Source of the DNA: Chitinophaga sedimenti
GTDB lineage: Bacteria > Bacteroidota > Bacteroidia > Chitinophagales > Chitinophagaceae
Assembly: GCF_023156195.1 (NCBI RefSeq)
Contig: NZ_JAKUKA010000001.1
Coordinates: 3,534,001 to 3,598,000, forward strand
Direction: 5' to 3'
Length of the DNA: 64,000 nt
Shown here one piece after another: positions 18,341-28,091 of this stretch. Numbering within the stretch: position 1 is the stretch's first letter; every line of letters starts with the position of its first letter. The translations under genes and the position numbers were made by a program. Below the pieces are notes generated by a model. It worked only from the letters and a program-made list of their open reading frames with translations, did no database searches and was not told the DNA's origin.

Positions 18341-18356
18341 AGAACCCCGGGGTTCT
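18341..18356. promoter_or_regulatory. 16-bp perfect palindrome
   Basis: AGAACCCCGGGGTTCT reads the same on both strands with no spacer. It lies 80 bases before the repeat array and near the broken end of the patatin remnant. It is a candidate dimer operator; no direct evidence assigns a regulator. Confidence 0.4.
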
Positions 18357-18420
18357 TGCCCGGTCTTTTGCTTTGATACACCTTTGCACTATCAGCGAAT
18401 TTTACGGACAGTAACATACC

Positions 18421-18880
18421 ATGAAATACACCACGGTCGTACGTAGCAATACGGCCAAGTAAGAAAGCCTATTGGAAACATTCGGTAAAAAATTTAACCA
18501 TTATTGAGAGGCTATGAAATACACCATCTCGTACGTAGCACTACGATGATCGAACACCTATGGGAGAAAAAAATTTTCGGTAAAAACACTTAGTAACCAT
18601 TATTCAGTAACTATGAGATACACCACCACCGCACATTTCACCGCGGACAATTGACTACCTGTGTGAAATTTAATCATTAATACACTCCGATTGTACCTAA
18701 CAATACAATCGACCGAACATCTATGTAAAATTTATTGGGAGAAAACACTTAGTAACTATGAAAGACATGGTTGTGCGTAGCGCTGCGACCAACCGGACGC
18801 CTATGTGAAAAAACCCAGTAACCATTTTTCAGTAATCATAACCACATTCTATGAAATTACCAGTACACGGTCATTTCTGA
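18421..18880 (+). repeat. Degenerate tandem repeat array with hairpins and tiny ORFs
   Basis: Five imperfect units begin at 18421, 18514, 18613, 18758 and 18851. The first three share ATGAAATACACCA or a close variant; the fourth and fifth keep only ATGAAA. Internal shared pieces are GTACGTAGCA, CGAACACCTATG, TTCGGTAAAAA and TTAGTAACCATT, with AGTAACTATGA joining units. Four hairpins occur at 18435-18456, 18529-18546, 18688-18711 and 18769-18790, each with an 8-nt loop (CGTAGCAA, CGTAGCAC, CCTAACAA, CGTAGCGC). Each ATG opens a very short frame: 18421-18462 (MKYTTVVRSNTAK), 18514-18549 (MKYTISYVALR), 18613-18654 (MRYTTTAHFTADN), 18758-18808 (MKDMVVRSAATNRTPM) and 18851-18880 (MKLPVHGHF). Whether the conserved element is RNA structure or peptide cannot be decided here. 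Confidence 0.65.
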
Positions 18881-18917
18881 CCAACTTCTGCGTATCAATT
18901 ATTTAAATCCTAGTCAA

Positions 18918-19379
18918 ATGAAAAAACCATTCCTAGCGAAGGGGCTCTTAGCAGCTTTCCTGATGCTTTGCAGTGCCGGCTACAGCTATGCACAATCGAC
19001 AGTAACCGCTAAATACCGCTGGTCCGAAAACACCTTCAAACTTCCGTCTGATGTAGCAAAAAACTATGTGTCATTACCAACGGCAGATTATACGCCGCCG
19101 CACGATTTGTCTTCCTGGTCCGCCGGCGAAGCCTTACAGGCCTACGCACAAAACGTTGCGGGATCAGTGTCTGTACAGCTGATGTTAGTGATCGATGAAC
19201 AGGGCGACATTAAAGACGTTAAAGTCATTAAAGCCAGCGATAACACACATGCAGCTGCTGTAAAGGGTTTGATAAACGGTACCAAAACCGGCGGGCCATC
19301 CTACCTGCACAATAAGGCCATTGCCTGTTATGTGCCCTGTACCATCACCATCGAAGCACGACGCGTTCGTCTCAATTAA
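18918..19379 (+). CDS. Secreted protein with TonB C-terminal-like domain
   Basis: 153 residues. A signal peptide (MKKPFLAKGLLAAFLMLCSA, cleavage near SYAQ) is followed by a linker of about 55 residues. The C-terminal domain has the TonB-CTD / energy-transducer pattern: GSVSVQLMLVIDEQGDIKDV, VIKASDNTHAAAVKGL, ACYVPCTITIE. It lacks the N-terminal transmembrane anchor and proline-rich spanner of real TonB, so it is not expected to transmit proton-motive force. Free TonB-CTD proteins are common in Bacteroidota and of unclear role. It lies 27 bases before the giant T9SS cargo gene on the same strand, probably co-transcribed. Confidence 0.75.
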   Translation: MKKPFLAKGLLAAFLMLCSAGYSYAQSTVTAKYRWSENTFKLPSDVAKNYVSLPTADYTPPHDLSSWSAGEALQAYAQNVAGSVSVQLMLVIDEQGDIKDVKVIKASDNTHAAAVKGLINGTKTGGPSYLHNKAIACYVPCTITIEARRVRLN

Positions 19380-19406
19380 TCTCTACCTAAGAAAATGTCC
19401 GTTTGC

Positions 19407-22400
19407 ATGAGAAAAAGTTACAAACTTCTATCGCTTATTGCTTTCTCGTTATTTTCAGTTACCGCTGCGGAAGCGCAGGTGGTAAGTGGCAATGGCTTCC
19501 TGAAAGCAGATTATATTGAGGCCGGTATCCGCCCCAATGGCGCCTTTGGTTCAACAGTGGCCGCGCCCTCTAACTATTTTTACAGCACCAACACAAACTT
19601 TGGCGGAAGACTGGGCTTTATTTCCGATGTAGGCAAAGACGGCTGGACGGTCGGCAATCCCGCGTACATCGGTGACTACTTCCTGCCCGGTACACCTTAT
19701 GAAGGCTTTGCCATACAGGCCAATGGCACGTTATACCTTAATGACGGCACCGGAAGAAATGCCATCCCAGGTAGTGTAACCGGGTTCACCACTACAGACA
19801 TCAGTCAAACGGTACAATGGATCGGCAATATCGCCGGCGTCCGTATCCGCCAGGAGTTCACGGTAGAAAAACACAGGGTTTTATTCTTGTAAACGTTACC
19901 CTGGTGAACACTACCGCTACCGCTATCAACAACGTGTACTATACCCGCGAAGTAGACCCTGATAACGAGCAGACACAAGGTGGCGGATTTAATACGCGCA
20001 ACGTAATTGAACAACAAAATCCCAACAGCATCAGTACAGCACTCATCTCCGCGAGAGGGCTCTCCCATAATTCTTACCTGGGTTTAGGCAGCCGTGATTG
20101 CCGCGCTAAAGTAGCCGTGCCTAACAGCTGGCCATATGCTGATGGTGAAAAGATCTATGCAGGTACTAACGCCAGGCTGATCGCACCGGGTGAAGTAACC
20201 GGCGATAATGGTATGACGATCGCCTTTAAAGTAGGTACACTGGCTGCCGGCGATTCCACATCTTTATCCTTCGCCTACGTACTCAACGCAGCCGATCTTC
20301 CCGAAGCAATGGACAGGACCGATCCTTTGTTCAATGTAAAAACAAACACGTATGGTTCCGGTTCTTCTATTGATGTTTGTTCCGGACAGGAGCAGACGAT
20401 AGAAATCGTAAACGGCAACGGTTTTAACTGGACATGGAGCCCCGCTACAGGTCTTAGTTCTACTACTGGCCGCGCCGTAAAAGCAACGCTCACAGGTCGC
20501 GCTACTTATACCGCCGATGGTGTAAATACGTGTGGCACTACCCGCAAAATCACCATCACCCTCGATCCTACGATCATTGCCGCTCCTGGTGATGCCGAAG
20601 CGATCACCGGTAACACCACAGTTATTGGCGGCATGAATGCTACCTACAGCGTACCGGTAATTGAAGGCGCTACCGCCTACAAATGGACGCTGCCTGCAGG
20701 GGCTACCTATGTGTCAGGTTACAATACCAATACCATCACGGTAAACTTTGGTCCGTATGCCAGCGCCGGCGAAATTACGGTTGCGGGTGCAAACGGCTGT
20801 GGCGAAGGTGCTGTAGCTAAAATGAACGTAACACTTAGTACGCTCGCTGCGCCTACCTCCAAAAACGGTAATCCTACCAGTGTAAGAAGACCCGTTATTA
20901 CCGGCACTGCGCTGCCAAATTCGACGGTAACCGCGTACAGGGGCACTACTGCCATTGGTACCGCCACCGCCGATGCAGATGGCAAATATGAAATTACACC
21001 TACCTCCGATCTGGCAATAGGCTCACACAGCATCACCGTGAAAGCTACTGCAGACGGCAACACCAGCGGTTCCAGCGGCACGCTCACACTGGTGATCAAC
21101 AACAAACCGGCTACACCGCCTGCTCCGCAACTGTCCGCAGGCACCAGCCCGCTGAACGTGAACAAACCGGAACTGAAAGGTACCGCTACGCCGAACACCA
21201 CCGTTACGATCTACGCTAATGGCGAGGAAATAGGCACCACTACTGCAGATGCCAATGGTGACTGGACATACACTCCGACCACCGATCTGGCAGACGGAGA
21301 ATACGACATCACGATTACCGCTACCGATGCGAATGATTTATCAAGCGATATCAGCCCGGTATTAAAAATCGAAATCGATACACAGGCGCCGGATAAGGCT
21401 ACGATTGGTCTTACTGAAGGAGCCTCTCCATTGAATAACAATACTCCGGAAGTTTCCGGCGAAGCAGAACCTAACAGCACTGTCACTATTTATGTAGATG
21501 GCGATGAAGTAGGCACTACTACCGCGGATGCAGATGGCAAATGGTCGTACACACTGCCGGCCGCCCTGCCCGATGGTGACCACATCATCACTGCAGCCGC
21601 TAAAGATGCAGCCGGCAACACGGGCACTGCCAGCGATGAACTGGCATTGGTAATTGATACCACCGTTCCGGGGAAAACAGTTATAGAAATTCCTGTCACC
21701 GATAGCCTGTTAAATACCGGCACACCGGTTATTTCCGGCACCGGCGAGGCTAACAGTAAAATATATATCTATGTTAATGGAACTCTTGCAGACAGCGTTA
21801 TTGCTGATGCTAATGGCAAATGGACGTATACACCTTCGGAAGCCCTCGAAGATGGAGAGTACATCATTACCACCACTGCTACCGATGCGGCTGGCAATGT
21901 CGGAGCAGTAAGCGATCCGGTAAAAATTAAAGTAGATACGCAAGCACCTGGCAAACCAACGACTACGCTGGCGTCCGGCAACAATCCGCTGAACAGCGAC
22001 CTGCCTAAACTTTCCGGCGATGCGGAACCTAACAGCACGATCACTATTTATATTGATGGCGAAGTTGTAACTACGGTTACCGCGGATGTAAACGGCAAAT
22101 GGAGCTATGAATTTACCACGCCACTGGCCGATGGTGAACATAAAATCAGCACCACCGCTACCGATGAAGCAGGAAACACCGGTGATGCAAGCGATGTGCT
22201 CACCCTGGTGATCGACACCGAAAAACCAGCTGCGCCTTCATTACCCGTACTGGAAGATGGCAACGAAGGCCACACGGGCAAAGATCAGCCTACCATCAAA
22301 GGTAAAGCTGAACCAGGTGCTGTTATTACTGTTTATGTTGATGGCAAAGAAGTAGATACCGTTCCTGCCGACGAAAACGGCGATTGGGAATACACTATCA

Positions 22401-24165
22401 CTCCTGCACTGAGCGATGGCCCGCATAAGGTGACCACTACGGCTACCGATAAAGCCGGTAACATCAGCGAAGACAGCGAAGGACTGGACATCATCGTGGA
22501 CACCATCGAACCAGGTATTCCGGCGATTGCATCTCCGGCTAACAACACCCCTGTAAAAACGGCGCAGCCAACTATTACAGGCGAAGGTGAAGCGAACAGC
22601 AAAATCCATATCTATATCAATGGTGAAGTAGTTGACAGTGTGATGGCGGATGCCAGCGGCAAATGGAGCTACACACCGGCACAACCACTGCCGGATGGCG
22701 ACTACACACTTACCACCACAGCTACTGATGCTGCAGGTAATAAAAGCGCTATCAGCAATCCGGTTAACATCACCGTAGATACCAAACAACCGGTACAACC
22801 GACGACTACGCTGGCTTCGGGCAAAAACCCGCTGAACAGCAAACTGCCTTCTCTTACCGGTCAGGCAGAACCCAACAGCACTGTCGACATTTATGTAGAT
22901 GGTAAGAAAACAGGCACCGTAACCGCTGACGCTAATGGTAAATGGGAGTATGTATTTACGACCCCGCTGGGCGAAGGTGAACACCAGATCAGCACCACCG
23001 CTACCGATGCTGCCGGTAATACCAGCACCTCCAGCGACGTACTGAAACTGATCATCGATACCGTAATACCAACGACCCCGCTTGCCCCTACGCAGCAGGA
23101 TTCGAACAACGGTTACACCAATAAAAAACAACCCGTATTCAGCGGCAAATCAGAACCAGGCGCCATCATCACTATCTACATCAATGATAAGGTAGTAGGC
23201 ACTGCTCCTGCCGATGAAAATGGCAACTGGCAGTATACCATCCCCACTCAGCTGGCGGACGGCGAGTACAACCTGACCACGACAGCTACCGATGCCGCAG
23301 GCAACACCAGCCAGGCGAGCACCCCGGTTAAATTCACCGTGGATACGGTAGTACCTGTAGTGCCTTCAATTCCGGTGCTTGACAATGGTCAGCCACACAC
23401 CAACAATAACAAGCCTTTATTAAAAGGTACCGGTGAGCCTAACACCACCATCACCATTTATCATGGCGAGACAGCAATTGGTACAGCGATCGTAGGCGCA
23501 GATGGCACTGGACTTACAACGTAACTACTGCCCTGCCCGATGGCAACAATACCTTTGAGGTAACAGTAACCGATGCAGCAGGCAATACCAGTGCACGCAG
23601 CGGCAGCTTCAGCCTGCTGGTAGATACAGCAGCGCCGGTACCGGTAATCTCTGCAGCTGTTACTTCTGTAACCGGCGCATTCGAGATCAGCATTAAGTTT
23701 AATGAGGCAGTAACAGGCTTTACCGCTTCTTCACTGGCACTGACAAATGCATCCGTAACCGCCTTCACAGCAGTAAGCGCGACCGAATACAAAGCAACCA
23801 TTCTGCCGGTATCTGAGAAAGATGTAGCCATCAACTTAGCGGCCAACAAAGTAATGGACGCTGTAGGCAACGGCAACGTAAGCTCCAATGTATTTACAGT
23901 GCAGGCCTTGTTCAGCGCTACGGTGGAATCGGTATATCCAAATCCGACCAGCGGCAACATCAACATCCGCTTCAGCGGTGTGGTAGCGCAAACAGGTAAA
24001 GTAATGCTCGTGAACATGGCAGGTCAGGTTGTATTACGCCAGGACCTTGGCTTCCAGGGTACTACCATGACGCTGAATACTTCCGGTCTCGCACAGGGTG
24101 TATATGTGTTAATGGTGAATACTAAAACGTATACTTATAAAACAAGAGTGAGCATCGTACGCTAA
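19407..24165 (+). CDS. Giant Ig-repeat surface protein with T9SS sorting tail (frameshifted)
   Basis: About 1585 residues. The signal peptide MRKSYKLLSLIAFSLFSVTA ends near AEAQ; an ATG 12 bases upstream (19395) is the alternative start. An N-terminal domain of about 450 residues without a recognised family is followed by ten Ig-like repeats of about 93 residues (20849-23640). Each has the pattern GEAEPNSTVTIYVDG, TADANGKWSYT, DGEH-I-TTATDAAGN and DT-AP. One more Ig-like domain (FNEAVTGFTASSLAL) precedes a C-terminal type A T9SS sorting domain (YPNPTSGNINIRF, GQVVLRQ, GVYVLMV). The product should cross the outer membrane through T9SS and be anchored or released as an adhesin-like fibre. Frames change near 19870 and 23510, within otherwise conserved sequence, so indels are likely. 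The PorV-like gene follows directly. Confidence 0.85.
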
Positions 24166-24226
24166 CTTCCCAATTCCCCGGGAGCTTTTTATCCCGGGGG
24201 ATCACTTACCTAAACTATCAGGAGAA

Positions 24227-25332
24227 ATGAAAAATACTTTCTATACTCGACTGGCCATCGCAACATTGTTACTGAGCGCGCCACTGGTGGGCACCGCACA
24301 AACGGTGAATTCCATCGATATTGTCACTAACTCGGTACCGTTCCTCCGCATTTCTCCCGACGCCAGGTCGGGAGGCATGGGCGAAACTGGTATCGCTACC
24401 ACACCCGATGCTGCCTCCGCATTTTACAACCTTTCGAAGGTTCCTTTCCTGCCCGGCACTAAGGGTGGTTCATTCACTTATACGCCATGGATGGCCAACT
24501 TCGGAGTAGATGGCACACACCTGCTGGCCGCTTCCGGTTATTATAAACTGGATAGCACGCAGGCGTTGGTAGCAGGCATCCGCTACTTCAACCTCGGGGC
24601 TATTGAACTGACCGATGTTGAAGGAAAACGTGTAGGCAACAGCAGGCCCAATGAATGGTCGGCAGAACTGGGTTACACGCGCCAGTTGTCCGGTAAGTTA
24701 TCAGTAGGCGTTGCGTTCCGCTATATTTATTCCAACCTGGCTAACGGTGCGGGTATGAATGGTATCAACTACAAGGCAGGCCAAACAGTAGCGGGTGATC
24801 TGTCTGTTTACTACAACGGTCGAGAAGAAGGAGAAGGTTGGGCATTTGGTGCCGTATTGAGCAACCTGGGTGGCAAAATCGCTTACACCGACAATGCCGA
24901 TCAGAAAGAATATATTCCAACAAACCTTGGTATTGGCGCATCTTATGCAACCATGCTCGATGAGCAGCAGTCACTTAGTTTTGCAGCAGATGTAAATAAG
25001 CTGATGGTGCCGTCTTTAAAGGGGAACGATCCGGAAAGTCTGGCGGATTACCATAATAAAGGAGCGGTAGCCGGCTGGATCAACTCTTTCGGCAACAGTG
25101 CCTACACGGCATCGCTGGGCGCGGAGTACGATTACAACAAGCAGTTTTTTGCTCGCGGTGGCTACTTTTTGATATGAAAGATGCGGCTAACAGGCGTTAT
25201 TTCACGCTGGGCGCAGGCTTCGCATACAGTTTTGCAACCATTAACCTGTCCTATATCATCCCCGCAGGCAGCGGCCTGACTCGCAGTCCGCTTGCAAACA
25301 CACTGCGTGTGGGTGTTGAACTGAAGTTTTAA
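24227..25332 (+). CDS. porV: PorV family T9SS outer-membrane protein (frameshifted near C-terminus)
   Basis: About 368 residues. The signal peptide is cleaved near GTAQ. The mature N-terminus SVPFLRISPDARSGGMGETG, followed by IATTPDAASAFYN and FTYTPWM, is the hallmark of PorV (LptO), a 14-strand-type barrel that collects cargo with type A sorting tails from the T9SS translocon. The frame ends prematurely at 25177 after RGGYF; one base change near 25165 continues through DMKDAANRRYFTLGAGFAYS to a natural barrel end (LRVGVELKF) at 25332. It is encoded directly after a T9SS cargo gene and away from other T9SS components, so it may be a cargo-dedicated paralogue rather than the housekeeping copy. 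Confidence 0.83.
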
Positions 25333-25358
25333 GTTTTACCGAATACACCTACCAAATG

Positions 25359-25382
25359 GCCGGCCGGTTTCTACCGGCCGGC
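25359..25382 (+). terminator. Rho-independent terminator between convergent operons
   Basis: A perfect 10-bp GC-rich stem (GCCGGCCGGT / ACCGGCCGGC) with a 4-nt loop is followed by TTTATTTT. It lies 27 bases after the porV stop and directly before the stop of the convergent regulator gene. Confidence 0.85.
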
Positions 25383-25383
25383 T

Positions 25384-25974
25384 TTATTTTAATTCCCGCT
25401 GTTCCAGTACCCACTTCAGCAAAGCATTGTTTTCGTCTTTCAACCCCAGCTTCACACATATTTTATGTCGCTGATTTTTAATCGTGTAACGACTCAGGTG
25501 CATCAGCTCCGCAATTTCATTGGTGGATTTGCGCATGCCAATTAACGATACGATGCGCTGTTCAGAAGGCGTTAAGGCAGCAGCAGCACTGTTATGCGCC
25601 TTCTTGCTTTTAATCTTACTGATGGCCAAACGCATACCTGCAAACAGCTGCATTTCATCTACCGGTTTGATAATATAGTTAGCCGCACCTGATGATATGG
25701 CATCTTCTATAATATCTTTCGAATTGTAGGAAGTAATGTAAATCACTTCAAAGCGATAGGATTGTTGTAGTTGGTTTACCAGGTCTATACCGGAATACCC
25801 GGCGCCAAGATTAATATCACACAACAAGAGATCGGGCTTCAGCCGTTCCATTTCGGCGACAGCTTCGGCAACCGTTATCGCAATCGCAGTTTCACATTGG
25901 AAGTGGTTTTTAATTTGTTTTTCGATAAACTTGGCAATAATAAATTCGTCTTCAACAATCAACACCTGTGTCAT
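25384..25974 (-). CDS. LuxR-type response regulator
   Basis: Intact 196-residue frame. The receiver domain (1-120) has acidic pocket EDE at 8-10, phosphoacceptor Asp53 (LLLCDINLG), switch Thr in YITSY and Lys in YIIKPVDE. The C-terminal helix-turn-helix (AALTPSEQRIVSLIG, STNEIAELMHLSRYTIKNQR) is of LuxR/NarL type. It is encoded just downstream of a histidine kinase, 9 bases after its stop, so the pair is almost surely a two-component system. Its targets are not shown by the sequence; the neighbouring T9SS cargo operon is convergent and may be unrelated. Confidence 0.88.
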   Translation of the reverse strand: MTQVLIVEDEFIIAKFIEKQIKNHFQCETAIAITVAEAVAEMERLKPDLLLCDINLGAGYSGIDLVNQLQQSYRFEVIYITSYNSKDIIEDAISSGAANYIIKPVDEMQLFAGMRLAISKIKSKKAHNSAAAALTPSEQRIVSLIGMRKSTNEIAELMHLSRYTIKNQRHKICVKLGLKDENNALLKWVLEQRELK

Positions 25975-25983
25975 AATGGTCTT

Positions 25984-28005
25984 TTAACGGTTACATCGAA
26001 TCAACTTGTTTCCAGCAAACGTGAGCTCGTACACCATTCCGGGGCCGTGGCTTACGGTCAGCCGCCCTTGTAGCTGCCTTACCAGGTCGTCTACCAGCGA
26101 AAGGCCGGTAGATTTTTTACTGCCGGCGCCGGGTGGTAAACCTGTACCGTTATCTGCATAACGGCACGTAATAATCCCTGGTTCGTCGATATTTACGGAT
26201 ATAGAAACGCGCCCCCTGGGGCGTCAGCAAAAGCGTATTTAAAAGAGTTGGTCAGCAGTTCGGTAAGCATCAGCGAAAAATACAACGCGCGGCGGCTGTC
26301 CAACCGTATGCCTTCTGCCGTATCCACACTAATCTGCACCGGATGTCCTTTATGATAAATATGCCGGATGTACTCAGCCAGTTCTCTTATGAGGTCGCCG
26401 GGCGCCACGCGTTGCAGTTCCTCAAGCTGGTACAGGCGCTGATTAACCAGCGACATAGTTTTGATGCGGCTGATGTTTTCCAGGAAAATGCCGCGCGACA
26501 CTTCATCTTTAATCGAGTCCAGCTGCAGACTGCCGAGACTGTAAAGCAGTTGCAGGTTGTTCTTTACCCGGTGATTCAGTTCGTTAATTAGTATAGCGAT
26601 TTTATGGCTTTTATCAGCCAGTGTTTTGTTTTGTTCCAGCAATTGGATGTTGGAACTTCTTATCCGCGCTGTTTGCTTTTGGACTTTTTCTTCCAGCAGT
26701 TCATTCTGTTTCTCCTGCAGCCGGTTCAACTCGTTCAGTGCACGCCGGCTCTCCTTCTCTGCATTTTTCCGGCTCAACGCCAGTCCGGCCGAGAACGGCA
26801 GGAATATACCGATAGTCATCAGGCTGCTGAGGTAACTCACGTTGATGGCCTTCTCCTCCATAAATAATATGCGAACTGCGATCCATACAAACGTAAGCAT
26901 AAACATGCAGATGCCGTATGCGAGGTAGCGTTGGGGCCTGTTCAACCGCGGCCAGCAACGCCATAAAACAACAGCAGCAAATGCAATATGGAATAACAGC
27001 GACCAGCTGTTCAATGCTGCTGTAAGGGCATAGTTACCGGTAAAGTAATTAATGCCCCAGCAGGCAACCGACAGCAGCAGCAGCAGCGCCACTGCCACCT
27101 TACAAAGCGCGTACAGCAAACGGTGATAACGGGGGATCTCCCAAAAATCGATCAGCAGCAGGTATAATCCCAAAATACCGAGGTGTGCAAAGTGAATCTT
27201 GAACAACGAGCCGGTGGCCGGCGACTCCGGAAAAAACCAGTTCACAAAATATCCCTGGGAAGAGAGATTGAAAAACGTAAGTCCGGCGGTAAATAAAAGC
27301 AGCCAGCCGTATGCCCGCAGACCGCTGGTTATCCAGCACAACAGCGTGTAGGCCAGCAATACCCATAGGGCGCCCTGCAGTCGCAGGTCCATGGCTTCGT
27401 CGCTATGACGTTTCTCGAGGTATTCGAGTCTTTCGGAAACAGTAAAGTTGAAGCCGGGACGGGTATGCCGGGTGTGTTCGACCCTCAATAACAAAATGGG
27501 TGTGTTCGCCGACAGGTCGGGCGGAATGGAAATACGCGAGCGGCCGTCTTTCGGCGCCAATTCGCTATTCTTCCGTAGTGCACCGGATTTTTATGCAGCA
27601 GCAGTTTTCCGCCATCGTAAAGATAAAGATCAACATAAGAAAGTGCACCGAAGGAAATCACGAGCGGACGTTGATTACCCGCCATCATATCCGGGGGCAA
27701 GTGAGCCAGTATACCCCGGTATTATTGGTAAGCGGCGCGGTAGCCAGTGGCTGGTATTCAGTGAGATGGGCAAGGGCTGTATCCGCGGAGAGTGTGCCGG
27801 TCGTATCTTCCGGGACACACAGCTGCGGGAGAAGCTTTATTTCTCCATATACCCGCCCATTCGCCCCTGGCGCGGGTTCACATGATAAGAACGCAGTACA
27901 TAACGCAAGCACTAATACCAACAAATATACCGGTCCCCTCCCTTCATACCCGCAAATATGATGTTTTAACACGTAAACTGGAAATAGTTTTTGACTGCTT
28001 ATCAA
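25984..28005 (-). CDS. Membrane sensor histidine kinase, 7TM-DISM type (frameshifted)
   Basis: About 670 residues after correction. An N-terminal export signal (VYLLVLVLALCTAFLSC) leads to a periplasmic domain of about 150 residues resembling the 7TMR-DISM sensor (YGEIKLLPQLCVPEDTTG, TGVYWL, VDLYLYDGGKLL). Seven hydrophobic helices at about 27400-26800 are followed by a coiled coil and a HisKA_2-type dimerisation domain with phospho-acceptor histidine in INELNHRVKNNLQLL. The ATPase domain (MLTELLTNSFKYAF) continues in another frame with ADNGTGLPPGAGSKKSTGL to the stop at 25984. At least three frame changes occur (near 27690, 27560 and 26210). The start is uncertain because only TTG or GTG is available near 28005. 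Confidence 0.75.
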
Positions 28006-28040
28006 TTCCTTTGATAAACGGGCATGGTATTAAAACAACA

Positions 28041-28063
28041 GCGCCCCCAGGAATGGGAGGCGC
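28041..28063 (-). terminator. Rho-independent terminator of the glutaminase operon
   Basis: On the minus strand GCGCCTCC, a 7-nt loop and GGGGGCGC form an 8-bp stem with one T-G pair, followed by a T-rich run (TGTTGTTTTA). It lies about 30 bases after the lacI-like stop and ends the long minus-strand operon. Confidence 0.7.
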
Positions 28064-28070
28064 GTCAATG

Positions 28071-28091
28071 TATTTTTTATGCAATAGAACG
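28071..28091 (+). repeat. 21-bp exact intergenic repeat, copy 2
   Basis: Identical to 15537-15557. It abuts the stop codon of the LacI-family gene (28092), so on the coding strand of that gene it is the first part of the 3' untranslated region. Confidence 0.6.

Larger units (their letters stand above)
18274..18917. other. Gene-free region carrying repeats and hairpins
   Basis: There is no long coding frame for 640 bases. The stretch holds a 16-bp palindrome at 18341-18356, a degenerate tandem repeat array with tiny ORFs from 18421 to about 18880, and the leader of the gene at 18918. It is locally AT-rich compared with its flanks. Confidence 0.7.

Noticed and set aside
18421..18880. CRISPR array
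   Set aside because: The units differ in length and sequence, there are no constant repeats with unique spacers, and no cas gene is nearby.
22241..23131. A 296-residue minus-strand open frame inside the Ig-repeat gene
   Set aside because: It is the mirror of the repetitive Ig coding sequence, with low-complexity Arg/Phe/Ile content and no family resemblance.
28071..28091. Insertion-sequence end or attachment site
   Set aside because: No transposase or integrase, terminal inverted repeat pair or target duplication accompanies the 21-bp repeat.
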